Of a stretch of DNA of 40,696 nt, positions 1 through 10,859 are shown one piece after another. A program made the translations under genes and the position numbers. How positions within the stretch are numbered: the first letter of the stretch is position 1; every line of letters begins with the position of its first letter. This DNA is from Laccaria trichodermophora. Taxonomy: Eukaryota > Basidiomycota > Agaricomycetes > Agaricales > Hydnangiaceae. The notes beneath the pieces were generated by a model. The model ran no database searches. It was given only the letters and a program-made list of their open reading frames with translations, and had not been told where the DNA came from. The DNA is taken from NCBI GenBank assembly GCA_018417955.1, contig JACTVC010000065.1, positions 1 to 40,696 of the forward strand. Reading direction: 5' to 3'.

Positions 1-654
1 TCTAAGCAGAATGAGGCATATGAGGGATCTTTGGAAAGGTAGAAGAGAGGAGGCGTTTAATGAACTGAAGCAGACTCTAAGGCATTACTAGGTTAGTAAA
101 AAGATGGGAGCAAGGCTCAACCAGTTTGTGACATCTCTGGAGCGTTAATTTTGATATCCACTGAACATGCAAAATGAATGAGAAGCTAAATATCTGATGT
201 ACAATATTCTGTGGGTATATACAAATGTAAGAGAGTGTCTATGTGAATGCCCTAAGTGAATACGAAATTTCCAAACTGTCCATGGCAATATGTGCAGGAG
301 TTGCAAAAATGAATGAATTTACAAATACATATCCTGCAGGTGTAATAAATCTCTCAGAGATGTGAGCCATACACAGACCTCCTTGTCATCACACAAAACC
401 TCCAGATTATCAGCTTGCATGTGGAAATGCCATGCAGTAATTTGTGGAATATTCAGGGAAACTTACAAAGTACAGTATGCCATGATGATTGTACCATAGC
501 TGTACATAGGCAATGGCACAGGTTTGAGTAACCCACACAGTGTACAGATACAGTAAAGGGTAAAGGGTGCGATAGCCCTACCCATAAGCTTTCAAACGAG
601 CCTAAAAACATAATGTTTGGACCAGAACTGACAGAGTTATAGGCGAATTTGTGA
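1..654. other. No gene recognised
   Basis: I see no convincing coding region or RNA gene here. The open frames are short and have no recognisable motifs. The last 100 bases already contain degraded copies of the downstream 97-bp satellite. Confidence 0.5.
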
Positions 655-1960
655 AATTCATCGAAATGAACATTTGGATTAATAGTTCGGGGATTCCGCA
701 TTTTCATGCAACATTTGTAAAATATTCCCCACATGCCATGGATATTTAAATTGATGCTTCGGGAATTCCGCATTTTCACACAACATTTGTCCAGACACCT
801 AGTTTGTTATTGTTTCAGACATTCCACACATGCTGTTAATATTTAAATAGATGCTTCGGCACTCCGGCACCTTTATGGATTGTTATTTTCTGGGATATTT
901 TGCACATGCTGTGGGTATTTAAATTGATGCTTCAGAGCTTCCGCACTTTCATGCAAAATTTGTCCTGGTTTGTTATTTTTCCGGATATTCCGCACATGCT
1001 GTGGATATTTAAATTGATGCTTCGGAACTTCCGCACTTTCACACAACATTTGTCTGGACATGTGGGTTGTCTTTCTTTCAGATATTCCGCACATGCTGTT
1101 AATATTTAAATTGATGCTTCAGAACTTCCACACTTTCACACAACATTTGTCCGGACACTTGGGTTGTCTTCCTTTCACATATTCCGCACATGCTGTTAAT
1201 ATTTAAATTGATGCTTCGGAACTTCCGCACTTTCACACAACATTTGTCCTGACACTTAGGCTGTTATTTTTTCGGATATTCCACACATGCTGTTAATATT
1301 TAAATTGATGCTTCGGAACTTCCACACTTTCACACAACATTTGTCCGGACACTTGGGCTGTTATTTTTTCGGTTATTCCGCACATGCTGTTAATATTTAA
1401 ATTGATGCTTCGGAACTTCCACACTTTCACACAACATTTGTCCGGACACTTGGGTTGTCTTCCTTTCACATATTCCGCATATGCTGTTAATATTTAAATT
1501 GATGCTTCGGAACTTCCGCATTTTCACACAACATGTGTCCGGACACCTGGGTTGTTATTTATTTGGATATTCCGCACACACTGTTAATATTTAAATTGAT
1601 GCTTCGGAACTTCTGCATTTTCACACAACATGTGTCCGGACACCTGGGTTGTTATTTATTTGGATATTCCGCACACACTGTTAATATTTAAATTGATGCT
1701 TCGGAACTTCCGCACTTTCACGCAACATTTGTCCGGACACTTGGGCTGTTATTTTTTCGGTTATTCCGCACATGCTGTTAATATTTAAATTGATGCTTCG
1801 GAACTTCCGCACTTTCATGCAACATTTGTCTGGACACTTCGGTTGTTATTTTTTCGGTTATTCCGCACATGCTGTTAATATTTAAATTGATGCTTTGGCA
1901 CTTCAGCACTTCCATACAACATTTGTCTGGACACCTGGGTTGTTATTATTCTGGATATTC
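655..1960. repeat. 97-bp satellite array
   Basis: About 13 head-to-tail units are visible. Each contains a landmark near TTAATATTTAAATTGATGC, followed by a CTTCGGAACTTCCGCACTTTC-like part, CACACAACATTTGTCCGGAC and an ATTCCGCACATGCTG part. The landmark recurs at 1004, 1101, 1198, 1295, 1392, 1489, 1586, 1683, 1780 and 1877, an exact 97-bp spacing. The left-most units (about 741-914) have irregular spacing and more substitutions, and the last unit degrades after 1940. The short open frames inside the array are by-products of the repeat and are not genes. Confidence 0.9.
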
Positions 1961-2279
1961 TGCACATCTCATTTCAAATCTTTTGGAATGCGGGCCGGAG
2001 AATGTCCTGTTTCACGGGTGTCATGTCCTTCTTTCTCGTAGAAGCTTTTTTCTCCCCTGTTCCCCAGCCCCATATGGTTTGGATTTCCCCACGTCCGAAA
2101 TTTTGATTACATTGGGAATTCCACAAATTCAAGCCCAAGATCTGGAAAAGAATATGCGGAAATTCCGTGTTTCTTCTCCCCAGCATCTGCAGAATATGCT
2201 GCAAATTCGAGCAAATTGCCGGGAAATGCAATATCCGGGAATTCCGCAAATTGTCTCCTGAGCGCAATATCCGGAAAAT

Positions 2280-2680
2280 TTGCGGGCCCTGCAGGCCCAC
2301 CATTAGGCCCAACAATCAACCATAGACAGTCACAGAGGATGGCCCTAACATAGGCACCTTAAGCTACCTCGTGACCGGTTGGGCCCAACTTATGCCATTA
2401 GGCACAGAAAATACATTGGCCACAACATTAGCCCATAACCTATTCCCCTGGTCATTAGGCCAAACATATAGCCATTGTGCGGCTTCAACATTGGGCCCAA
2501 CTACCACCCTTAGGCTAATTCCAGCCACCAAATACCACCATAATTGGGCCAAATGATTGGTTGGTGGGGTCTTGTTTGGGCGGATCATTGGGCCCAACAT
2601 TCAACCTTAAACGTCATTCTGGCATTGGCCCCACATATGGTCCCATAACGTGCATTCCCATTGGGCCCATTTGTGTACTG
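2280..2680. repeat. GGGCCC-palindrome-rich low-complexity tract
   Basis: The motifs CATTAGGCC and CATTGGGCCCAAC recur about every 40-100 bases, and several are the perfect palindrome TTGGGCCCAA or close variants. The spacing is irregular, so this is a cluster of short degenerate motifs and not a clean tandem array. No coding potential is evident. Confidence 0.55.
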
Positions 2681-2749
2681 CTATGAGCCATAGGACAATT
2701 GTCCATTTCTATTGTTATGGTTCAATAGCGCACCTGCTGAATGCCCTGA

Positions 2750-3289
2750 ATAATTGTCACACCCTGTGGAATGATCATTGCCTGTGAAACATTTTATGGT
2801 GCTGAGGGAGTAGGCTCCATTGTGGTATGTACAGTTTATATGTGATAACGTCTCATTTATATTTTTTGGCAGGAGATGATTAAATGCACATTCCGTGAAG
2901 ATATAAAGCCGGATCACATTTTCTTCGACAACAATTGTTCACTTGCAAAAATGGTTACCAACGACCCCTTCTTTCACGATATTGGATTGACCGTTGACAT
3001 ATTCCACTTCAAATGCAAGCATTCCGAAGCGGATATTTTTTGTCAGACAAACTGCAATGCTTCGGCTTACCCAGAACTTCTGGGTGTTAACGGAAAAGCC
3101 TGGTACTTTAATTCCTCAATCGCTGAGCAGACTAATGTGTGGCTCAGCGGTTACCATGCAATATGCAGGGAGATGTTGGTGGACAAGTTCAATTTCTTTC
3201 TTGATGAAATGATTATGCAAAGAAACCATGCAACAAAAGAGAAGTTGATTAGGCAGGGATGTTCTCCACAGACTTGGGCAAGGGGGTAG
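2750..3289 (+). pseudogene. KDZ transposon relic, CxC-type cysteine-cluster region
   Basis: Two exons can be read, 2750-2824 and 2873-3289, joined in phase 0 across a 48-bp GT-AG intron (GTATGT at 2825, GGCAG ending at 2872). The product contains TPCGMIIACETFYGAEGVGS, FFDNNCSLAKMV, GLTVDIFHFKCKHSE, AWYFNSSIAEQTNVWLSGYH and FNFFLDEM. I recognise these as the C-terminal part of the cysteine-cluster proteins found with Kyakuja-Dileera-Zisupton (KDZ) transposases in Agaricomycetes. A stop codon directly precedes 2750 and the upstream zinc-cluster and transposase regions are absent, so this is a 5'-truncated relic. It lies antisense and tail-to-tail to the GRF-like gene that begins at 5378. Family assignment rests on remembered motifs; no search was run. 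Confidence 0.7.
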
Positions 3290-3332
3290 ACTGTAGTGAC
3301 ATTACAACGTAGATGGTACAAATCAAAGTGAA

Positions 3333-5378
3333 CTATGTAAAAACGTCTAAATTACTTGTGAGCCCGTTTGGAAGACTTACGCTTTCTAGCCTTCTCTTTT
3401 CATCAGCCAAAAATTTGGACCATGTACCCTCTGGGGTACGGCCAGCATCATAGCACTTGGTACACACTTTATCTGTCGCATCATTCCAAAGCCGGCGATG
3501 ATCGTAAAAGGTGGTCGACTTGAACTGTGTTCCAAAGAAATCCTTGAAAGTTTTCCTGACATTCGACTTCGCCTTGCGTGCCCTTTTGCATGCCTTGAAA
3601 CCCTTAATGACGTCGACACAGTAGAAGTCATGAGGCCAGATAGGCTCATCATCATCGGAATCAACGTAGATGGCATGGTGGGAGGAGGTACCCGTCGGTG
3701 ATGGACTGCAAGAGGAGGGAGATTCCGATGATGAGCTGAGAGACTGGTGGCACGCGCAGCGTTTCATAGACGAGGTGGTTTGATGGGCTGTAGGTTTAGC
3801 GGTAATTGGCATAAGCTCATCACTTGAGCTCTCTTCCTTCAAGGCATGCCGCTCAACCTGTTCAGCCTTAATCGCGTGTTTTGCAATGCGCGGTACCCTG
3901 CCACGTAATTCAAACTCTGCATCCGAAGCCTCTTCAACCTTGACTGGCGCCTTTCCCTTGTCCCTCATTGCATTCCGTGTATTTAGATGAGTGGGACTGT
4001 CATCATCTGAAAGAGAGATGGCTGACAATGGTCGAGGGTGATGGCATCGTGATTTAAGAGTTGGCAGTGGGTCTTGTGTCGCATTGTCATTGATAGGAGA
4101 ATCAGGGTCAGGTGGTCGGGTTGAACGTGCTAGGGACTTGGGAATGGGCTGTGCAGCGATGGTGGTGGGCTTGTTATCACTGAACGTGAACTCAGGTGAA
4201 GGGCTACTACAGGACTTGAGCTGTTGGCGAACAAAGGCACATTCACCGGCTAGGTTGTTCCTGATATGGATACTGCCCCCCTGACTCTGAAGGGACTTCG
4301 TCAACAAATCATCGAAGTCGAGACAGAGGGAGACGCTGAGAGCCTTCAGAAAGATTCTATCACCCTCCTTGAGGGTGACAACATGCCCAACCGTGACCTT
4401 GGTCCAAGTATGGACCTGATGATTGTAAAGCTTTATCCGCGTCGAAGATGGGTTCACGTCAAGGGGAATGTCAAGGTCAGAGAGGACATCGGTGGTGATA
4501 ATGAAATGGGGCCACACGAACCCACCCTGAAATTCAGAGATAGTCAGTTCAACATGGTCCTAGCCAGTCTAATCAGTAGGTGTGCATAGATACTAGGAAA
4601 TGACATACCATTGCCCAACCATACCCAATAACATGATTCTTAGCCTTTTTAATGTGCGACAAACACTCTGCATCCTCAGCCCTCTTCTTCTCCTCTAGAC
4701 ACTGCTCCACAGTGTATTGCTCTGTAAATGTCGCCTTCATCTGTGACACGATTCGAGGGTTTGCGAAAGTGTCCGTTTCGTTGGTAACGGAGACGGCGGC
4801 ATGTGGCAATGCGGTCTTGGAAGCAGCGGATGAGGTTGTGGCAGTGCAGGGTGAGGTTGCGGTGGTGATGAGTGTCGATCTCTCCACGCTTTCCATGGTT
4901 GAAGGGAGACATGGCGCCGTGAGTGCAGTAGCGGCCTGCTCTTTCGTTGCATGATTGGGTGCACCAGTGCACCCACCACTCGATACACAGTGAGCACGGC
5001 ACATGTACCTGTGACAAACAGTGTTTTTCTGTTTGATGCACCACAGGATGTAGCGGCACTTGCCCAAGTTGGAGGGGCCAGGTATTGGCTGATTTTCGAG
5101 GTGTTCAATGGTGTGGTTGAGGGCAATGAGAGTAGATTGATCAGATGTGGTACCAGGAAGTGTGGCGGTTGGTGTCAGGGATGGCGAGCTGGCTTGCGAG
5201 CTGGCAGGTGAACTCTTGGGGGTGCACCATCGAAGAAGGGGCACTCGTCCCCCTCAGACGTGAGCAGCATGCAGCTTGCAAACTTCCTCCCTGCGTTCCC
5301 GTTTGCGTTGCTGATGCAAACCTGGACTGGAACCGCAACTTTGTGGTTGCTACAGAAGAATCGCCATGATTCGGACAT
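3333..5378 (-). pseudogene. GRF-like zinc-finger protein of a mobile-element-associated family, frameshifted
   Basis: The gene reads leftwards from an ATG at 5378-5376. The N-terminus has a GRF-type zinc-finger signature: a Cys in WRFFCSNHK, then NAGRKFASC, then a Cys-Pro-Phe-Phe segment. Just after that segment, near 5238, the frame shifts. The next frame reads RW, as the family pattern C-x-F-F-x-W would expect, so one base appears to be missing. Downstream are a Cys/His cluster (CHRYMCRAHC, GGC), a charged helix (CLEEKKRAEDAECLSHIKKA), an 82-bp GT-AG intron (4608-4527, phase 0), a Ser/Pro-rich acidic linker and a C-terminal segment with TTFYDHRRLW and GTWSKFLADEKRR. I remember this architecture from repeated Agaricomycete families near mobile elements. 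The 3' end is uncertain: a GTAAGT donor near 3380 suggests another intron. DNA or RNA binding is inferred only from the zinc finger. Confidence 0.55.
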
Positions 5379-5710
5379 GGCGTTCTGATGGTGCAGCTCG
5401 GAAGGTTGATTTGGAGGGAAGGGCGAGTTACTGTAGATGTTGCTGTCCTGTGGGACTAATCTGCTCTGTCAATTACAAGCCATGGTTAAAATGGAGTCCT
5501 TACTATTGGTGAGCACTCAACGCGAATAGTGGAGTTGACCACAGCCTGCCATGGTTGAAACACCTATACTTATCATTAATCACAGCTATGAGAGCAACAA
5601 TATCGTTTACTCACCGAAAACATGAAAAACGTATGTGTGGAGGTGAGAGAGACGAGAGAGAGTATGGTGTGAGAAACATACCAGAGCGCCAAACGTACAA
5701 ATGAAGGGTT

Positions 5711-6038
5711 GGCCGGACAATGGGACAGTCGGCCGGACAATGGGACAGTCGGCCGGACAATGGGACAGTCGGCCGGACAATGGGACAGTCGGCCGGACAA
5801 TGGGACAGTCGGCCGGACAATGGGACAGTCGGCCGGACAATGGGACAGTCGGCCGGACAATGGGACAGTCGGCCGGACAATGGGACAGTCGGCCGGACAA
5901 TGGGACAGTCGGCCGGACAATGGGACAGTCGGCCGGACAATGGGACAGTCGGCCGGACAATGGGACAGTCGGCCGGACAATGGGACAGTCGGCCGGACAA
6001 TGGGACAGTCGGCCGGACAGTCGGCCGGACAATCGGGA
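5711..6038. repeat. 20-bp minisatellite, about 15 perfect copies
   Basis: The unit GGCCGGACAATGGGACAGTC repeats perfectly from 5711 to 6010, exactly 15 copies, followed by shortened variants to about 6038. Because 20 is not a multiple of three, each frame encodes a 20-residue repeat. None of the six frames contains a stop, so long open frames appear on both strands. The unit is GC-rich and CpG-containing, unlike its surroundings. Perfect identity between units suggests recent expansion or homogenisation. Confidence 0.95.
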
Positions 6039-6280
6039 CTTTCCAACTCCCTGACTTTTTGCCCTCAGTGGTATCTACTGGCAAAGACGACCCTATGGAC
6101 GGTCCAGGCCCTTCCTCTATTCCCCTCGAAGAACGGTTAACCTCCCCTGGTCCTTCTAATCCAGCTCCGGACATCTCCTTACTTCATCGGGCAGCTGTAA
6201 CTTTGGAAGAACGAGTAGAGCACCATCCTCGAGGTGGGCAGAAGCACCACAAGTACAAGGCCAAACAACAGAAACCGTGA
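6030..6280 (+). pseudogene. Possible C-terminal tail of a retroelement polyprotein
   Basis: An open frame continues from the minisatellite through a Pro/Ser-rich segment (GPGPSSIPLEERL) to a basic C-terminus (GGQKHHKYKAKQQKP) and stops at 6278-6280. That is 10 bases before a TG-starting sequence with LTR-like features. I recognise no protease, reverse transcriptase, integrase or chromodomain, and nothing upstream of the minisatellite looks like one. The retroelement reading depends only on the position next to the putative LTR. Confidence 0.25.
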
Positions 6281-6290
6281 TCATGGCTAC

Positions 6291-6515
6291 TGATGTGGGG
6301 GGCTTTGTGAAGAGGAACTAGGACATGATCACTTGACATCATGCGCTGTGTATTGTATTGTACATAGTTGTTTGTTTTAGATGTATATACAAGGGGAACC
6401 CTACATTAGGGTTCATCATCTTTTTTGCAATCTATTACTACTTGCATCGTATGCACGCAGACTAACATCTCACGTCAACACGAGCCTGTTAGGCTCGTGT
6501 CACTTACCAACAACA
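6291..6515 (+). mobile_element. Putative solo or 3' LTR
   Basis: The segment starts TGATGTGGGG and has a TATA-like TGTATATACAAGGGG near 6380-6395, a purine-to-pyrimidine transition and a strong hairpin at 6478-6500 (10-base arms ACACGAGCCT/AGGCTCGTGT with a 3-base loop). It may end near ACAACACA. No matching second LTR and no target-site duplication could be established in the window, so both boundaries are guesses. Confidence 0.3.
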
Positions 6516-7439
6516 CATTCGGCCAGCTGAGCACCCAGTAACTGCTCACCCATCAGGATAAGCACTGACACATTGTCAGCCACCCCTCAACTTCTCCTCA
6601 TGACTTACTACGTGAGAAGTCTACAGACACCATTTCACAGAACGCTTCACAGACTCAAACGGTGCTGCCATCAAGGTTTGGGAACCTGCCAAGGTAAAGT
6701 ACTTTGAGTGCTATTGTAATCTATGAAAATTTCGAATAAGAATTTTCCCTCCTAAGTTGATAATATGATCCCACCAGTCCAGGTCCAAGCCCAACCACAC
6801 CACACTGCATCTAACTCCTTGAAATTATGGCAGGCTGTTGCACTGGTTGTGACCTTGTTGGTTGGTCAGTTCATAATAACAGTCCAATTCTCTAAATAGA
6901 GTTCACCCCATGAGTAACTTTGAGTATCCCGTGAGTGGCCCTTTCACCAGGATATTCACTTCGTTTCCTGGAAATACTCCAAATCTGACATTTGCTTTGT
7001 CTTTTTGACAGATTTGATGTCAGATTATATATATGTTGTTGTATATTTACACAGACTATATTTCAACTTTGGCTTGGATATGGATTTTGAAATTGTTCAA
7101 GGATTTGTTCGATCTACGGATTTTGTACTTGTAAGAAGCTGTGAAAGTATGATATATTAGGCTACATATTTTTTGTTTGTCCTAAGATTTGTCAACTTTT
7201 TGAAGGAATCAAACACAATTATAATAAATTTTGATGGAAATTTAAAAATACAACAATGAGATTTGGCCCTCAGCAGAACTGGTTGTCAGACTAAAAATCT
7301 TATAATGAGTCCATCTTATCAACAAACAATAGTCAAAAATGATTAATTTGTCCTTACATTTGTCAATCTCTTTGCTTAGATGTCCAATTGTCCCTTGTTT
7401 CAGGTGACTGTCACCGCAACCAGCACGATCACCTCCAAT
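6516..7439. other. No gene recognised
   Basis: This stretch is AT-rich and holds only short open frames with no motifs. I see no RNA gene or clear repeat. Confidence 0.4.
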
Positions 7440-7539
7440 CACGCCCATGCCAATGGACAACGACAATGACAATGATGTAAAATTGGGATTTTCTTTAACT
7501 TGGACAAGGCAAAGTCCATGTTGAAACTGTGATTCAAAT

Positions 7540-7670
7540 CCATCTGGAGGCCACCTGGATTCCAGGTGGAGTCCAGATGGAGTCCAGATGGATTTTCAAC
7601 AAAATTGTAGGTAAGGTCTTTTCCAAATGGAGTCCACATGGAGTCCACATGGAGTCCATCTGGAATCCAT
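7540..7670. repeat. Hairpin plus 11-bp AGTCCANATGG repeats
   Basis: Positions 7540-7559 and 7561-7580 form an inverted repeat with 20-base arms, 2 mismatches and a 1-base loop. The motif AGTCCAGATGG or AGTCCACATGG recurs several times to about 7670. No coding function is evident. It could be a small foldback element or a minisatellite seed. Confidence 0.6.
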
Positions 7671-8099
7671 GGGGGAGGGTAAAGTACATTCCATTCTGTG
7701 GACTCTCATTCTGCTTGTACCATTACATTGTGTTCAGTACCATATGTTCTGAACAATGACAATCACACATTCCACATGTACCAAGCATGCCTAAACCAAC
7801 TATCTGCCATTCCTGCAGTAACACACCCACATGCTTCCATCAACATCATCTCAGGGTTATTGTTTGCTCGAATTTTGAGGCCATGTCACCAAAGATAGGC
7901 TTTTACTATATAAAATCAGAGCTGAATAGTCCAAAATAGCCCATGAACATACAAGTACTGGAGGATTCCTCAATGGGATTGAGGTCTGGTGAATATGGAG
8001 GAAGGTAGATTAGGAGACACCTGACTGGTGGCTACCACTTTTATCATAAAACTAAGGCAATTGCCTGCAGAGCTGTGTGTATAAGTCCACAAGTTTTAT

Positions 8100-8830
8100 G
8101 AAAGGCCTTTCATAGATGTGTCCTATGTTTTTCTTTCTCATAAAGCCTATGTTCTTTTCATAAAATATAGGCAAGGCCTCAGGGTGCTTTTCATAATTAA
8201 GCCTGTGCACTTTCAATAGGTATTTCATTCACTGGGTTAGGTGTATTCATTGCCTTTTTCATAATTAATGGTGTGCACTTTCATTGAATATTTCATTAGG
8301 AATTTTTGGCACTTTCATTGCTTTTTTCATAATCAATCCTGTGTGATTTCAATAAATATTCATTGACTATGTTAGGTGTATTCATTGCCTCTATCATATT
8401 TAATGGTGTGCACTTTCATTGAATATTTCATTAGGAATATTGGATACTTTCATTGTACTTTTCATAATTAATGTTGTGCAATTTCAATAAAAATTTCATT
8501 CCCTAGGTCAGGTGTATTCATTGCCTCTTTTGTAATTAATGTTGTCTGCTTTCATTGGATATTTCATTAGGAATTTGAACGATTTTCATTGCCCTTTCAT
8601 AAATTAACCCTGTGCAATTTCAATAAATACTTCATTTAAGGTGTATTCATTGCCTCTTTCATAATTAATGCTGTGTGCTTTCATTGAATATTTTATTATC
8701 AATTCTGGGTGCTTTCATTGTGCATTTCAATAAATATTTCATTGGCTAGGTTATATGTATTCATGCTTCTTTCATAATTAATGATGTGCACTTTCATTGA
8801 ATATTCCACAGCTTTTGTTGGGATTTTTCA
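8100..8830. repeat. Degenerate AT-rich tandem array, unit about 130 bp
   Basis: The phrase GTGTATTCATTGCC recurs at about 8241, 8376, 8512 and 8641, with a weaker match near 8756. Between these lie TTTCATAATTAATG, GTGCACTTTCATTGAATATT and TTTCATTAGGAAT segments in constant order. Spacing drifts between about 114 and 136 bases and units differ by many substitutions, so this is an old array. Confidence 0.75.
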
Positions 8831-9016
8831 TTGAGTATCTCTCAGTATTTCATTCCAATTTCATATCTATCCCCAGGGCTATCATTATGATTTTTTATTA
8901 TATTCCATGATAGCAATAAAATAGCTATTACAGCCATACCTTCCTGAATCAGTTGGAATTATGTCCTAAAGTGCTTCCATTGTGGAGATATGAGATAAAA
9001 GGTTCTCAAAAGTGCT

Positions 9017-9589
9017 TAGTGTTTGAAAGTCTGGTTCAGTCCAGTTTTTTGATGCCCAGGGGCATTAACCGTAACCGCAACCAGTCTGCCTTTTCCCCAG
9101 AAGTCAAAAGACCAACTGGACCGCAAAAAGACCACAGACTGCGGTTTTTTGCAGTCTATAGACTGGTTTCAGTCTGCATCGGTTTTAACCGGTTTATGAC
9201 CGGTCTTTAGGCCAATATTTTAAAATTATGAATCGGTAAATTTATTAAGATCTCTATTAGCTTCAAAACGAGCCCAAGAACGTTAAATTCCGTTAGGAAT
9301 TGGTGCTTCTATGAAATAAGTCTGGTACATCTATTATTCCCAAAAGTAATTTACATTTTAATTCATATCTCTCTCGTTTTTTGACCAAATCGTACGTTCT
9401 TTGGTGCGTTTTAAAGGGTATTTAATGGGCTACAAAAAACCGGTCCAAACCGGTTCACATTAACCGGTTTTTTTGCGGTCTTTACATCTCAAAAATAAAA
9501 AGACCAAACCGCAGGTCTGGTCTTTTGTGGTCTTGGTCCAGTCTGGTTATGGTCTTTTTCCAGTCATGAGACCAGACTTCCAAACACTA
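9017..9589. mobile_element. hAT-like non-autonomous DNA transposon (573 bp)
   Basis: The left end TAGTGTTTGAAAGTCTGGT and the inverted right end TAGTGTTTGGAAGTCTGGT match at 18 of 19 positions. Both ends are flanked by the identical 8-base direct repeat AAAGTGCT (9009-9016 and 9590-9597). Eight-base target-site duplications and short terminal inverted repeats are hallmarks of the hAT superfamily. The interior is rich in subterminal motifs (ACCGGTTT, AAAAGACC, AGTCTGGT in both orientations), also typical of hAT ends. It has no transposase-sized open frame, so an autonomous hAT element elsewhere would have to mobilise it. Confidence 0.85.
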
Positions 9590-9934
9590 AAAGTGCTGCA
9601 TTTTGTTTTTTGTTTTTTTGCATTTTTCTACATGAAAATAACACTAAACAACATGATTTCAACAGATTCAGAAAGCTAAGAGAAGGGGCTACAACTATTG
9701 TATCATGGGCAATTTCTCCCAAAAAGGAAGGTACATGCCCTGAAAGGGTAATTGACACTGACAGACTACAAAAGATTGCTGATATACTACAAAAGTTATT
9801 TATAGCCTACAAAGTTTACTAATAGACTACAAAAAAGACTACAAGAGCCAGACACAGACCATGTTGGCAATGGGCTCCCCAAGCTTTTAAGTGGCAATAA
9901 TTTCTATGAGCTTGCACAGGCCAAGGAGAAGGAG

Positions 9935-10299
9935 GTGTGTGAGATTTTGAAGCAAAAGGAGGCACAGAAGGAAGGACTGCCTATGATGCAGTGGTGGAAG
10001 TGTGGGCTGCAGCAGATCAGGAGCGAAAGGATGAACGGGATGCTATCAAGGCCAACAACACACAAACCAAAGCAGCTTGGGACAAGAGGAAGGCTGCAGC
10101 AGTCAAGAAGAAGAAAAAATTTGCTAAACCAAAGCTGAAATCAACACCCTGTCTGAAAGCAATTCCTAGGCCCAAGTTGAATGACTTTTTGGATTGTGGG
10201 ATTGGTGTTGTAGGTGCCGGTGAAGCTGAGGATGACGCTGTCAGTGATGGTGATAAAGTGGGGAGTGAGGGCAGTGCAAGTGACGACAACAATGAGTAA
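9935..10299 (+). pseudogene. Lys-rich, acidic-tailed protein fragment
   Basis: Two overlapping frames share this stretch. The frame ending at 10299 gives a charged helical segment (EVWAAADQERKDERDA), a basic tract (KKKKKFAKPKLK), KLNDFLD and an acidic, glycine-rich C-terminus. This resembles the basic or acidic tails of transposon-encoded fungal proteins, but I recognise no catalytic domain, and the start lies in another frame. It is probably the 3' remnant of a mobile-element gene. Confidence 0.3.
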
Positions 10300-10859
10300 A
10301 TCTCTCCCCATCAGCTGATCTTATCAACAATCATGGCACATGTAACATTGGCCCATAATTGCTATTCAGGTCACCTCTCCACCATTTGTTTCACTATGTA
10401 CACAATTCCTCTCTGTTTTACCTCAAATGAATTGCAGATTGTACATAGCATACCTATTTATCATGTTGTCTTTGTTTCATTTGAAAATATGTTCACCTTG
10501 TCTTGCTATTTCATGTCTATGAATTCAGTGTAACATTAGCACATGCATGACTGTATATGAGCGCAATAAATATCAATATAAATTGAAGCCCTCTCAGGCA
10601 TCCTGGCATATCCAGATACTGCTTGGTGACTCCTTGAGGACATCTCAGGGCATGGTGAAACAATCTTAAGTCGCCAGTGGGAAATGAAAAAATGAAAAAA
10701 CCTGTACCTGAGAGCATTCTAATACCCAGTCAGGGTTCACTATAGGTACCCTTGGGGAAGGCACTGCAGATGTAGTATTTTTTTGCTGAAAGTCAAGAGC
10801 TACAGAAACTTTACCAACATCTTTATAACACTGACCAACATCCAACTACTAGAAACCAT

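Noticed and set aside
655..1960. CRISPR-like or multi-gene interpretation of the 97-bp array
   Set aside because: Whole 97-bp units repeat, so there are no unique spacers. The short frames inside lack protein features.
5711..6038. CRISPR array
   Set aside because: The unit is a contiguous 20-bp tandem repeat with no spacers, and the genome is eukaryotic.
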